A DNA stretch of 37,009 nucleotides, taken from contig CACXEH010000039.1 in the NCBI GenBank assembly GCA_902766625.1, positions 1 through 37,009 of the forward strand. Direction: 5' to 3'. Under the pieces are notes generated by a model that made no database searches, was not told where the DNA came from, and saw only the letters and a program-made list of their open reading frames with translations. A program made the position numbers and the translations under genes. Shown piece after piece: positions 1 through 11,158 of the stretch. Source of the stretch: an uncultured Bacteroidales bacterium. GTDB taxonomy: Bacteria; Bacteroidota; Bacteroidia; Bacteroidales; Bacteroidaceae. Position 1 is the first letter of the stretch; each line of letters starts with the position of its first letter.

Positions 1-77
1 CCCAAGACGGATGTATTGAGCGTCAGGGTCAAAGCAAAAAGACACAATATCTTGTTTAATTTTGTTGCGAAATTCAT
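1..77 (-). CDS. N-terminus of a secreted protein (partial, runs off left edge)
   Basis: Reading leftward from an ATG at 75-77 gives 25 open codons to the window edge. They form a textbook signal peptide: a short N-region with two lysines (Lys6, Lys9), then a hydrophobic core (LCLFALTLTL) and small residues. A -7-like box (TATTTTTG on the minus strand, 87-94) lies just upstream, although it would leave a leader of only a few bases. The mature protein lies outside the window, so no function can be given. The other overlapping frame, on the plus strand at 16-249, covers the tRNA promoter and start and has no recognisable features. Confidence 0.5.
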   Translation of the reverse strand, partial: MNFATKLNKILCLFALTLTLNTSVL

Positions 78-189
78 TTTCGGGTGCAAAAATATAAAAT
101 ATATGTCTTATAAGTATAGCCTTGCAATATTTTTTCATTTAATGCAAAAAAGTGTCCACACACTTTTTTCAAAAAAAATCATAAAATAT

Positions 190-220
190 TTTGCAGTGTA
201 TCAGAAAAAGTGTAATTTTG
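190..220 (+). promoter_or_regulatory. Promoter of tRNA-Arg (-33/-7 Bacteroidetes type)
   Basis: TTTG at 190-193 is followed by exactly 19 bases and TAATTTTG at 213-220. This matches the Bacteroides primary-sigma consensus TTTG-N19-21-TAnnTTTG. The predicted start of transcription is around 227, about 13 bases before the tRNA. Confidence 0.75.
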
Positions 221-239
221 CATCCGAATTAAGAAACAA

Positions 240-313
240 GGCTCCTTAGCTCAACTGAATAGAGCATTTGACTACGGATCAAAAGGTTATAGGTTTGAAT
301 CCTATAGGAGTCA
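240..313 (+). tRNA. tRNA-Arg (anticodon ACG)
   Basis: A complete 74-nt cloverleaf. The acceptor stem pairs 240-246 with 306-312 (one G-U pair at 2-71). The D-stem is GCTC/GAGC and the anticodon stem TTTGA/TCAAA encloses the loop CTACGGA, giving anticodon ACG (Arg, CGU; A34 is normally deaminated to inosine). The T-stem is ATAGG/CCTAT and the discriminator base is A. CCA is not fully encoded. It is a single-gene unit with its own promoter and terminator. Confidence 0.95.
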
Positions 314-318
314 CAAAA

Positions 319-345
319 AGGAGGAACTGTCGTTCCTCCTTTTTT
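319..345 (+). terminator. Rho-independent terminator of tRNA-Arg
   Basis: A perfect 9-bp stem (AGGAGGAAC, 319-327, with GTTCCTCCT, 332-340), a 4-nt loop and five T follow the tRNA directly. Confidence 0.9.
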
Positions 346-381
346 GTGCTTGAATTGCACGCCTTTATGCTATGTTTTTTG

Positions 382-389
382 TACTTTTG
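382..389 (+). promoter_or_regulatory. -7 box upstream of the GH2 gene
   Basis: TACTTTTG fits TAnnTTTG and ends 21 bases before the GH2 ATG. The nearest upstream TTG (355-357) is 24 bases away, longer than the usual 19-21, so the -33 element is weak. Confidence 0.5.
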
Positions 390-407
390 TATAAAGTAAA
401 ATATTAA

Positions 408-3761
<3,354 letters not shown>

Positions 3762-3779
3762 GGCATAGCCATTGCCGAC

Positions 3780-3796
3780 TTGGCACAAATTTTGTA
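3780..3796 (+). promoter_or_regulatory. Sigma-54-like (-24/-12) sequence upstream of htpG
   Basis: TTGGCACA-N4-TTGTA lies 35 bases before the htpG ATG. It matches the RpoN consensus TTGGCACG-N4-TTGCA with correct spacing and two differences, one at the -12 C. A canonical TAnnTTTG box is not present here (AAATTTTG at 3787-3794 is one mismatch off). The assignment is an inference from one short sequence. Confidence 0.3.
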
Positions 3797-3831
3797 ACAT
3801 CATTCACAGGAAAACTATAAAATCACATAAT

Positions 3832-5880
3832 ATGCAAAAAGGTAATATTGGGGTAACGACAGAGAACATCTTCCCCGTCATAAAAAAATTTCTGTATAGC
3901 GACCACGAAATTTTCCTGCGCGAGATGGTGTCCAACGCAGTAGATGCAACACAAAAACTTAAGAGCTACGCCGGTGGAAATGAGATGAAAGGCGAATTAG
4001 GTGACCTTACCATTCATGTCGACATAGACAAAGATAAAGGTACCATCACTATCAGTGACCGCGGCATCGGCATGACCGAAGAAGAAGTCGACAAATATAT
4101 TAATCAGATAGCCTTTAGCGGCGCCAACGAATTTCTTGAGAAATATAAAGACCAAGCCATCATTGGCCATTTCGGCCTTGGATTCTATTCAGCCTTTATG
4201 GTCAGCAAAAAAGTTGAGTTGGTGACCAAGAGCTATAAAGAAGGTGCACAAGCAATAAAATGGACATGCGATGGTACGCCCTCTTTTGAGATTGAGAACA
4301 TTGAGAAAGCCGACAGGGGAACCGATGTCATACTGTATATAGACGATGACTGCAAGGAATACTTGGAAAAATATAAGATCCTGGAACTGTTGCGCAAATA
4401 TTGTCACTTCCTGCCCATCCCCATCGCATGTGGAAAGAAAACAGAATGGAAAGACGGTAAAGAACAGGAAACAGACGAAGACAACATCATCAATACAATC
4501 AAACCTATATGGACCAGCAAACCGTCTAAACTGAAGGATGAAGACTACAAAAACTTCTATCGTGACCTCTATCCTACCTTTGACGAGCCGCTGTTTTGGA
4601 TACATCTGAACGTAGATTACCCTTTCAAACTGACAGGTGTACTTTATTTCCCCAAAATCAAAAACAGCATAGAACTGCAACGTGGTAAAATACAACTCTA
4701 CTGCAATCAGGTCTTCGTCACAGATTCTGTTGAGAATATTGTACCCGACTTTCTGACATTACTGCATGGTGTAATCGACTCACCAGACATACCGCTCAAC
4801 GTCAGCAGAAGCTATTTACAGAGCGACGCCAATGTCAAGAAGATTTCCACATATATCACTAAAAAGGTCAGCGACCGACTCGAAAGCATATTCAAGGAAG
4901 ACCGTAAAGGGTTTGAAGAGAAATGGGATGACCTCAAACTTTTCATTGAATACGGACTGCTTTCGGAAGAGGGCTTCTATGACAAGGCTCAGAAATATGC
5001 TCTATTCAAAGACACCGACAACAAGTATTTCACTTATGAGGAATACAAAACCTTGATTAAAGACAATCAAGAAGACAAAGACAAGACACTGGTATATCTC
5101 TATGCCAATAATAAGGAAGACCAATATACCTACATTGAGGCTGCAAAAAACAAAGGTTACAATGTCTTGTTGATGGACGGCCAACTTGACACCGCTCTTG
5201 TCAGTATGCTGGAAAGCAAATTTGAGAAGAGTCGCTTTACCCGTGTTGACGGTGACATCATTGACAGACTGATACCAAAGAATGACTCTCCGCTGAACAC
5301 CTTAAGCGATGAAGACAGCGAGAAACTTTCAGAAGTATTCCACTCTCAAATGCCTAAATTGGATAAGATGGACTTCCACTATGAGACTCAGGCAATGGGT
5401 ACAAATGGTGCACCGCTGACCATTACGCAAAGTGAATACATGAGAAGGATGAAAGACCTGAGCCACATACAGCAAGGCATGGCATTTTACGGTGAGATGC
5501 CAGACATGTATAACGTCGTCCTGAACAGCGACCACCCGTTGGTTAAAAAGATTCTTGATAACTGCAACAAAGCCACAGAAGAGCAAATCAAGCCTATCCA
5601 AGCAGAGATTAAAGGTCTGAAGGCACGTCAATCTGCCCTGCGCGACCAGCAAAGCAAGAAAAAGCCCGAAGAGGTCACCCAAGAAGAGAAAGATGAACTG
5701 GCAAAATGCAACAAGGACATTACCGAAGAAGAAAACAAGAAGAAAGAAGTACTTGCCCAGTTTGCCGCAGGTGAAACCACAATACACCAGCTGATAGACC
5801 TCGGCTTGTTGCAAAACGGTTTGCTTAAAGGTGAAGCTTTGGTTAAATTTATTAACAGAAGTATTGATTTGATAAAATAA
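3832..5880 (+). CDS. htpG: Molecular chaperone HtpG (Hsp90)
   Basis: Cytosolic ATP-dependent Hsp90 chaperone, a homodimer that remodels client proteins. The 682 residues contain the GHKL ATPase domain (1 to about 220) with EMVSN (Glu31, Asn35), the ADP-binding DRGIG loop (76-80) and the lid GHFGLG (112-117), then the middle domain and the C-terminal dimerisation domain. A charged Lys/Glu-rich stretch of about 60 residues near 590-645 makes it longer than the enterobacterial protein. I chose the ATG at 3832 because the family begins MQKGNIGVTTENIF; the longer frame from a TTG at 3772 adds unrelated residues and overlaps the putative promoter. The gene follows the GH2 gene by 70 bases but probably has its own stress-type promoter. 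It is followed by a strong bidirectional terminator. Confidence 0.97.
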   Translation: MQKGNIGVTTENIFPVIKKFLYSDHEIFLREMVSNAVDATQKLKSYAGGNEMKGELGDLTIHVDIDKDKGTITISDRGIGMTEEEVDKYINQIAFSGANEFLEKYKDQAIIGHFGLGFYSAFMVSKKVELVTKSYKEGAQAIKWTCDGTPSFEIENIEKADRGTDVILYIDDDCKEYLEKYKILELLRKYCHFLPIPIACGKKTEWKDGKEQETDEDNIINTIKPIWTSKPSKLKDEDYKNFYRDLYPTFDEPLFWIHLNVDYPFKLTGVLYFPKIKNSIELQRGKIQLYCNQVFVTDSVENIVPDFLTLLHGVIDSPDIPLNVSRSYLQSDANVKKISTYITKKVSDRLESIFKEDRKGFEEKWDDLKLFIEYGLLSEEGFYDKAQKYALFKDTDNKYFTYEEYKTLIKDNQEDKDKTLVYLYANNKEDQYTYIEAAKNKGYNVLLMDGQLDTALVSMLESKFEKSRFTRVDGDIIDRLIPKNDSPLNTLSDEDSEKLSEVFHSQMPKLDKMDFHYETQAMGTNGAPLTITQSEYMRRMKDLSHIQQGMAFYGEMPDMYNVVLNSDHPLVKKILDNCNKATEEQIKPIQAEIKGLKARQSALRDQQSKKKPEEVTQEEKDELAKCNKDITEEENKKKEVLAQFAAGETTIHQLIDLGLLQNGLLKGEALVKFINRSIDLIK

Positions 5881-5900
5881 ACAGGACAATATTATAGCAC

Positions 5901-5950
5901 GTAAGTAAAAGAGAGGGAGAACATTAATGCTCTCCCTCTCTTTTACTTAC
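5901..5950. terminator. Bidirectional terminator with a 20-bp perfect stem
   Basis: Positions 5901-5920 pair perfectly with 5931-5950 around a 10-nt loop. The purine-rich arm gives a TTTT tract near the base on either strand. It lies between the convergent htpG and EEP genes, and the stop codon of the leftward gene (5947-5949) is inside the right arm. Confidence 0.85.
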
Positions 5951-6798
5951 CAAATCAAATCAGCCCAAATGGGATGATGGTCCGAAGTGTATCTGCCTTT
6001 CCCTAACGAAGAATCATCAATGACCGAACGCTTTGTTTTCATCTCTGGTGTGACAAAGATGAAATCTATTTTGTTCTCCAGCGTATTCTCATGCTTGCCA
6101 TAGGCGTGAGACGTTGACGGGCCGCCTTTAGTCTTTACTGCTGCCTTCCAAGTATCAATAAAAGAATAGCTGTAAGAGCACAAGGTGAAATAGGTATCCT
6201 TGGGTTCATAAGTGTTACAGTCAGCCGTGAATACAATAGGATAGCCTTTGCAAAGTTTCTTGAACTGGGCTTTAATAAACTTTGCCGATTCGTTTTTAGC
6301 CGCATCACTCTTATGGTCAAAATGGGAATTGCAATAGAAGAAACGCTTTCCGGTCTTCTTTTCTTCCAATATGACCCAAGCTGCTATACGGGGATATTTG
6401 GCATTCCAACTGACAGAAGGGACATCCGGCGTTTCTGACAGCCAAAAGAGTCCTTTTTCTATAAGATTAAACTTATCTGTACGATAAAAAATAGGCGTCG
6501 CCTCGCCTTTGTCCTTGCCGTCATCGCGGCCACCAGCCACGTAGGCATATTTGGGCATACGCTCCGCAGCATCGTCCAATTGATTCTTGAAAACCTCCTG
6601 CATGCCAACAATATCCGGCTTAACCTTATTGATGTATTTGCACAAAGGTGCCCGTCTGTCTTGCCATAAATTCAGCGGACCATCTTTAGGATTATCCTGA
6701 CGAATATTGAAAGACATGACACGCAATCTGGATGCCGATACTGCATCAAAAGCAATAAACGACAAGAGAACAATCAGTAAGAATCTGCTCTTTTTCAT
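5947..6798 (-). CDS. Exported endonuclease/exonuclease/phosphatase (EEP) family protein
   Basis: A metal-dependent phosphohydrolase of the EEP (DNase I/exonuclease III/sphingomyelinase) fold, 283 residues including a signal peptide (about 1-22), so probably periplasmic. Visible active-site positions are Asn31 (SFNIR), Glu68 (MQEV), His159 (NSHFDH), Asp193 (in TADCN, where the family more often has GDFN) and Asp273-His274 (SDHHP). Such exported Bacteroidales proteins act on phosphodiesters or phosphomonoesters of sugars, lipids or nucleotides; the substrate cannot be told. Its ATG overlaps the stop of the upstream metallophosphoesterase (ATGA, 4 bases), implying translational coupling. It is the last gene of the leftward operon that starts at 9945. 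A clear paralogue sits at 35406-36332, sharing GRDDG and the FWLSETPD block. Confidence 0.9.
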   Translation of the reverse strand: MKKSRFLLIVLLSFIAFDAVSASRLRVMSFNIRQDNPKDGPLNLWQDRRAPLCKYINKVKPDIVGMQEVFKNQLDDAAERMPKYAYVAGGRDDGKDKGEATPIFYRTDKFNLIEKGLFWLSETPDVPSVSWNAKYPRIAAWVILEEKKTGKRFFYCNSHFDHKSDAAKNESAKFIKAQFKKLCKGYPIVFTADCNTYEPKDTYFTLCSYSYSFIDTWKAAVKTKGGPSTSHAYGKHENTLENKIDFIFVTPEMKTKRSVIDDSSLGKGRYTSDHHPIWADLIW

Positions 6799-7754
6799 TT
6801 TTCCGAATATACGAAATGATATTTTAAACCTTGATGTTCATCTGTAATCAACTGCCATTCCAGCAGATTATCTTTAGGATCTTCCTTCGGCTTTGGGAAG
6901 AAAAACTCATATTGTTTTAAAAGTGCTTCCGCATATTTCTCCTTCAATGATAATACCATATAGCCAATGTCGCCCCAATGACCGGTGGAAGGAATACACA
7001 ATGTAGGTATAATGCGTGTGGAACCGTAATTCTTTTTTACCCATCCGGGACGCCACACATGGTCGTGGCCATGTATATAGCCGCATGCAGTAGAATCCAG
7101 CATCTCATTTCTGACAGCAGTTTCGGCTATTGAATGATGTGCACAAACAAAAACAGGTTTAGTAATCGTTTTTAACTGTTCTGCAAGCCACTGACGCTGG
7201 TCATTTTCTATTTTCCCTGCTGTAATCCACTTATCGTGATTATCTCCTTCTTGCAAAGAATCAAGAATGATAAATGCGGCACGGGGTGTATCAACAACAT
7301 AGGTCAAATAATTTTCAAGTTTGGATTTCGCTGCATGAGCCGGAAATGCGGCTGAAAAATTCTCACGACGGTCGTGATTGCCCATGCCAAGGGTCAAAGT
7401 GATGCCCGCCTCTTCAATGGGAGCAATCAATTCTTTCAACAATGCATATTCGGTCGGCTTGCCTGTCAGATAGGCCAAATCACCCAAGGCAATCACGTTA
7501 CGAGGTAACGGCTTCATCTTCAGGATATCATTTACCGTGCGGATGAGTCGTTCCGGCTGATAACCGCCAGGATTAGTATGAAGGTCGGATATAAACACAA
7601 TGGTATCATCGTCAAATTTTCCCTTCTTCGCAGCAGGTGCAAGAGACGTAGCGGAGAGACTCTCTGGATTTGTTGAGAAAACTGTTCCAGCCTTAAGAGC
7701 AACACCCTGACAACCTAAGACGGCAAGTCCGCTTAAAAATTCTCGTCTATTCAT
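6795..7754 (-). CDS. Exported calcineurin-like metallophosphoesterase with RR leader
   Basis: A binuclear metallophosphoesterase, 319 residues. It begins MNRREFLSGL followed by a hydrophobic segment, a twin-arginine-like leader. The complete calcineurin motif set is present: SDLH (Asp57, His59), GDLAYL, GNHDRR, CAHHS and GHDH. The likely role is hydrolysis of a phosphomonoester or phosphodiester in the periplasm. It is 19 bases downstream of the acyltransferase and overlaps the EEP gene, so these two phosphohydrolases should be co-translated and may act one after the other on one substrate (inference). The substrate is unknown. Confidence 0.88.
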   Translation of the reverse strand: MNRREFLSGLAVLGCQGVALKAGTVFSTNPESLSATSLAPAAKKGKFDDDTIVFISDLHTNPGGYQPERLIRTVNDILKMKPLPRNVIALGDLAYLTGKPTEYALLKELIAPIEEAGITLTLGMGNHDRRENFSAAFPAHAAKSKLENYLTYVVDTPRAAFIILDSLQEGDNHDKWITAGKIENDQRQWLAEQLKTITKPVFVCAHHSIAETAVRNEMLDSTACGYIHGHDHVWRPGWVKKNYGSTRIIPTLCIPSTGHWGDIGYMVLSLKEKYAEALLKQYEFFFPKPKEDPKDNLLEWQLITDEHQGLKYHFVYSEK

Positions 7755-7773
7755 AATATGGAATTTTAAGTTA

Positions 7774-8895
7774 TTATTTTAAGAATTTACATGTTAGCCA
7801 TTTACGTATCGGTTCATCGTACAGTAAGACACACAGCGATGCCGTAAACAGTGACATGACTGCAATAGCCACTGGAGTTGCTAACGGATGAGATCCAAAC
7901 GGGTGGATGTCTTTATTTATCCAATCAATATACAGATAAATGAACGGGTAATGTATCGCATATAACGGATAAGACAATCTGCCCAGGAAAGAAACACACT
8001 GCTGTTTGAATCCACCTACAGAACCCCGTGCACCATACCAGATAATAAGAGGAAAGAATATTACCACACAACACAACTGGTAAAATACATTCAGCGTAAT
8101 GTTATGGAAACTTGGTACGTTCATCAACAAAATCAATGCAACGGAACAAATTAAAAACATTGGAGCCTTTAGCGTGGACGGGTGTTTCTGCCTGAACATT
8201 CTTGCCATCAACAAACCTGCAGGATAGGCAAATGTCAGACGCAATAATCCTCCGAACATATTGACAGGTTGAGACGACCATCCGTAAGCAATACTTCCGT
8301 CAGGTCCATATAATCCCATCAGCAACAAGGCTACGGCGGCAAGTGCAACCCAAAGCTTCAGAACTTTTGTAGACAAGCGGTGCAGCATTAATGCGTAGAG
8401 CAAAGACCCGATATATTCGAAGAATAAAGACCAGTGAGGACCGTTGATAGGAAACATTTCTGTGTTGCCCCGAACATCCATGCTCGTCGGGGCTGGCAGC
8501 AAGAACATCGCCAACAGTGTAGCCAGCATCAGCATTGACAACGAGACATGGCTACCATCCCATTTCTCACATCCTTGTATAAAAAAGGCGATTACACCGA
8601 TGAAAACGCCCATTATGACCATTGGGTGAAGACGTATCAAACGACGTTTGATAAAATCTTTCACAGACATTTTATCCCATCTTTCATCATAAGCATAACC
8701 CATGACGAAACCCGAAAGAATAAAGAAGAAATCTACGCCGAGAAAGCCGTTAAACATCTGCTGTTCAGGTGCACCGGCTGCAAAAGCAATGGCCTCAAAC
8801 AAATGGTACAGCAGGACCATACACGCAGCCACACCACGCAATCCGTCAAGAATGTCATAACGTGGTTTGCTTGCTAAATAAATATCATTATTCAT
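7774..8895 (-). CDS. Membrane acyltransferase, family 3 (OafA/YrhL-like)
   Basis: An integral inner-membrane O-acyltransferase, 373 residues with about ten hydrophobic helices. The N-terminus carries the family signature DGLRG...YH: Arg20 and His31 form the R-X10-H motif. These enzymes move acetyl or other acyl groups across the membrane onto sugars of surface polysaccharides, peptidoglycan or glycolipids. It starts 12 bases after the stop of the esterase gene, so an O-acyl transferase and a predicted O-acyl esterase are co-transcribed. No polysaccharide synthesis genes are nearby, so the acceptor is unknown. Confidence 0.9.
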   Translation of the reverse strand: MNNDIYLASKPRYDILDGLRGVAACMVLLYHLFEAIAFAAGAPEQQMFNGFLGVDFFFILSGFVMGYAYDERWDKMSVKDFIKRRLIRLHPMVIMGVFIGVIAFFIQGCEKWDGSHVSLSMLMLATLLAMFLLPAPTSMDVRGNTEMFPINGPHWSLFFEYIGSLLYALMLHRLSTKVLKLWVALAAVALLLMGLYGPDGSIAYGWSSQPVNMFGGLLRLTFAYPAGLLMARMFRQKHPSTLKAPMFLICSVALILLMNVPSFHNITLNVFYQLCCVVIFFPLIIWYGARGSVGGFKQQCVSFLGRLSYPLYAIHYPFIYLYIDWINKDIHPFGSHPLATPVAIAVMSLFTASLCVLLYDEPIRKWLTCKFLK

Positions 8896-8907
8896 AAAAG
8901 TTCCTGA

Positions 8908-9945
8908 TCATTTTATATCTTTAGCGCGCTCTTTAAGCCAGTGGGATAAAAGCGCATAAAACTCTTTTCTGTATTTCACGAATTTATCCTTGCCTTTCCC
9001 GACAATGTCTTCTGAGGAAAATCCCCAGCCATGACCTCCACCGGGAAAAACATGAAGTTCGGTACTGACGCCGTTCTTTATCAAACCCGTATAATAGTCA
9101 ATCATGTTATCTGCAGGTACAGATTTGTCATCCGCAGACAAAATAATGAATGCCGGAGGCGTTTGGGCATTGACAAAATTGCCTGGCGAAAGCTCTTTCT
9201 GCAATTTTTCGTATTCTGCCACCTTGTTGGCGTATAAATCCGGAGCACCGATAAGGTTATCTCTCGTGTTGCAGGGTTCACCCGTAATAAACTTTAAGCG
9301 AGGATATATCAACACAGAAAAATCCGGACGCGTAATACTATCCGTCCAATAGACCGATGCACTGGCTGCCAGATAGCCTCCAGCGGATCCGCCCATGACA
9401 CCAAGTTGCTTTACGCCCCACTCTTTTGCGTGGTAGCGACAATAACGGAATGCATTTTGCACATCATCCAACGGAACTGTCTTATGCCCGTTAGGCATAC
9501 GATATTTCAGCACACACACCGCAACACCATGCTCCGTAAGCCATTTGGAACCATACGCGCCCTCATTAAAAGTGGAAACATGAAAAAAACCGCCACCCGG
9601 TGTCATAATCACCATCTGACCCGTTGCGTTATGTTTGGGAAAATAGAAATCCATTCTCGCATCATCACCTATATTACGACGTGAACCCTTGGAATTACAT
9701 ATTTCAGGACCACGAAGCCCGTTGTCTTCTTTCGGACCAAAGGTGATTTTCTTACCATTTTCCACAATACCTTTTCCTGCAGCCTGTCCCTTGGGGTACA
9801 GCAACACGGTCATATCAGGCTTGAGGTCAATCCGTGATTTTACATCAGGTGTCTCTGTATAAGTCTGCGCATTGACGCTGAGTAAGAGAGACGCCATAAA
9901 CAGGATACAAAACATTGTCTTCGTATTATTCATAAACATATACAT
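8908..9945 (-). CDS. Exported alpha/beta-hydrolase, acetylxylan/feruloyl esterase-like
   Basis: A secreted carboxylesterase of the alpha/beta-hydrolase fold, 345 residues. The signal peptide ends in SVNAQ at about residue 27. The catalytic triad is visible: Ser187 in GGSAGG, Asp272 or Asp273 in SADD, and His305 in GGGHGW; the oxyanion loop is PGGGFF (116-121). The family includes polysaccharide-deacetylating esterases and relatives annotated as BD-FAE or prolyl-oligopeptidase-like. Three in-frame ATGs (residues 1, 3 and 5) could start it; the one at 9933 gives the most usual signal peptide. It is the first gene of the leftward operon, with a -7 box at 9981-9988. Confidence 0.85.
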   Translation of the reverse strand: MYMFMNNTKTMFCILFMASLLLSVNAQTYTETPDVKSRIDLKPDMTVLLYPKGQAAGKGIVENGKKITFGPKEDNGLRGPEICNSKGSRRNIGDDARMDFYFPKHNATGQMVIMTPGGGFFHVSTFNEGAYGSKWLTEHGVAVCVLKYRMPNGHKTVPLDDVQNAFRYCRYHAKEWGVKQLGVMGGSAGGYLAASASVYWTDSITRPDFSVLIYPRLKFITGEPCNTRDNLIGAPDLYANKVAEYEKLQKELSPGNFVNAQTPPAFIILSADDKSVPADNMIDYYTGLIKNGVSTELHVFPGGGHGWGFSSEDIVGKGKDKFVKYRKEFYALLSHWLKERAKDIK

Positions 9946-9980
9946 TTGAGTTTTATACGCAAAATCGTATTTAACAATTA

Positions 9981-9988
9981 CAAAGATA
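9981..9988 (-). promoter_or_regulatory. -7 box of the esterase operon
   Basis: Read on the minus strand this is TATCTTTG, a perfect TAnnTTTG, 35 bases before the 9945 ATG. No clear TTTG lies at the expected -33 distance. Confidence 0.5.
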
Positions 9989-10180
9989 ACAATAATGTGG
10001 AATTAAAAACATCTTAAATGCCATAATCTGTTGCTTAAACAAAAAACACTGGACATTTACTTTAGCTGCAGACTTTGATAGTGCATACTATAACCATCAC
10101 GCAGGTTCATCGCCTCATTTAGCGTATTATTTTTTATCCTCACGGCGTCAGTTACTGCTTATATGGTGACATTTTTTCCG

Positions 10181-10264
10181 TTCCAAACGACTGAATGTAT
10201 ATTCCAAGGGATAGAACGTAAGTTCCATTGGACGGAACGTATATTCCAGCCGCTGGAACCGAAA
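10181..10264 (+). repeat. Intergenic tandem repeat array A: four 21-bp units TTCCA-N6-GGAAC-N5
   Basis: Units start at 10181, 10202, 10223 and 10244. Each has TTCCA, six variable bases, a GGAAC-like block (TGAAT and AGAAC in the first two) and a five-base linker (GTATA, GTAAG, GTATA, then CGAAA). The last unit can fold as a hairpin (TTCCAG/CTGGAA). The array lies in the 427-bp gap between divergent operons, 81 bases before the -7 box of the nuclease gene. The rest of the gap (9989-10180 and 10265-10345) shows no gene or RNA that I recognise. The same array occurs at 24506 and 33862. Confidence 0.85.
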
Positions 10265-10345
10265 ACATAACGCGACAATAAAATCAGAGCGTCAAGGATA
10301 GGAGAACATTTTAATCCTTCCGACAGATATATTATAATATTTTAA

Positions 10346-10353
10346 TACTTTTG
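10346..10353 (+). promoter_or_regulatory. -7 box of the S1/P1 nuclease operon
   Basis: TACTTTTG matches TAnnTTTG and ends 19 bases before the ATG at 10373. The -33 region is AT-rich without a clear TTTG. Confidence 0.55.
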
Positions 10354-10372
10354 CAGAAACAAATTTATTTAT

Positions 10373-11149
10373 ATGAAATATTTCATCACAACAGTCTCCA
10401 CGCTTCTACTTGCATTACAATGCTTTGGATGGAGCCAAAAAGGCCATGACACAACATGCGCCATTGCAGAAAACCATTTGACGACAAAGACAAAATCCTG
10501 CCTGATGGCACTGCTGGACGGTAAGAGTCTCATCTATTGGTCAAACTGGCTGGATAATGCCAGCAATACCCCCGAGTATGCTTATACCAAAACATGGCAC
10601 TACAAAAACATTGACGAAGGACAGACTTTTGACAATGCGCCTATAGCAGAGACAGGAAATATAGAGATAGCATTGACTGAGCAAGTCGACAAACTCATGC
10701 ATGGCGGACTGGCGAAAGCCGACGAGCAGCTTGCGCTGAAAATGGTTATACACCTAATGGGTGACTTGCACCAGCCCATGCATTTAGGGCACAAGTCTGA
10801 CCGCGGCGGCAACCAGCACATGGTCACATTCTTTAACCGGCAGTGCAACCTACACGAATTGTGGGACGGAATATTGGTAGAAAGTGCCCACAAGTGGTCA
10901 CACGGCGAGTGGTGCGAAGAAATTGACCGCCTTACCATTGATCAGATTAAAGAAATTGAGCAAGGCAATATCCACGAATGGGGTTCACAGACCTACGAAA
11001 TATGCAAGGAAGTCTATGCCGACAGTCCGGTAGATTCGAAACTTTCTTACAGTTATGTCGCCAAGTGGACACCTGTAATAGAACAACAATTCATACGCGG
11101 AGGCGTACGTCTGGCATACATCTTAAACAGCATCTACGACAACAAATAA
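10373..11149 (+). CDS. Secreted S1/P1-type zinc nuclease
   Basis: A trinuclear-zinc phosphodiesterase and 3'-nucleotidase of the S1/P1 family that cuts single-stranded DNA and RNA to 5'-nucleotides. Of the 258 residues, 1-19 are a signal peptide; cleavage before Trp20 exposes the N-terminal tryptophan that ligates zinc in this family. All nine expected ligands can be placed: Trp20, His25, Asp61, His76, His127, Asp131, His137, His161 and Asp165, with the same internal spacing as P1 nuclease for the HxxxD...H and HxxxD motifs. It heads an operon with a histidine phosphatase (9-bp gap) and an NSS transporter. It probably acts outside the inner membrane, supplying nucleotides or phosphate. Confidence 0.93.
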   Translation: MKYFITTVSTLLLALQCFGWSQKGHDTTCAIAENHLTTKTKSCLMALLDGKSLIYWSNWLDNASNTPEYAYTKTWHYKNIDEGQTFDNAPIAETGNIEIALTEQVDKLMHGGLAKADEQLALKMVIHLMGDLHQPMHLGHKSDRGGNQHMVTFFNRQCNLHELWDGILVESAHKWSHGEWCEEIDRLTIDQIKEIEQGNIHEWGSQTYEICKEVYADSPVDSKLSYSYVAKWTPVIEQQFIRGGVRLAYILNSIYDNK

Positions 11150-11158
11150 GCGCAAGCC

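Noticed and set aside
3772..3831. Longer start (TTG at 3772) for htpG
   Set aside because: The added residues are not part of the Hsp90 family N-terminus and overlap the putative promoter.
5329..5889. 186-residue open frame on the minus strand
   Set aside because: It is antisense to the conserved C-terminal part of htpG, with Phe/Leu-rich low-complexity composition caused by the Lys/Glu codons of the real gene.
10181..10264. Possible CRISPR array at the TTCCA repeats
   Set aside because: The period is only 21 bp, the spacers are 5-6 bp, and there are no cas genes nearby; the repeat is a short dyad.
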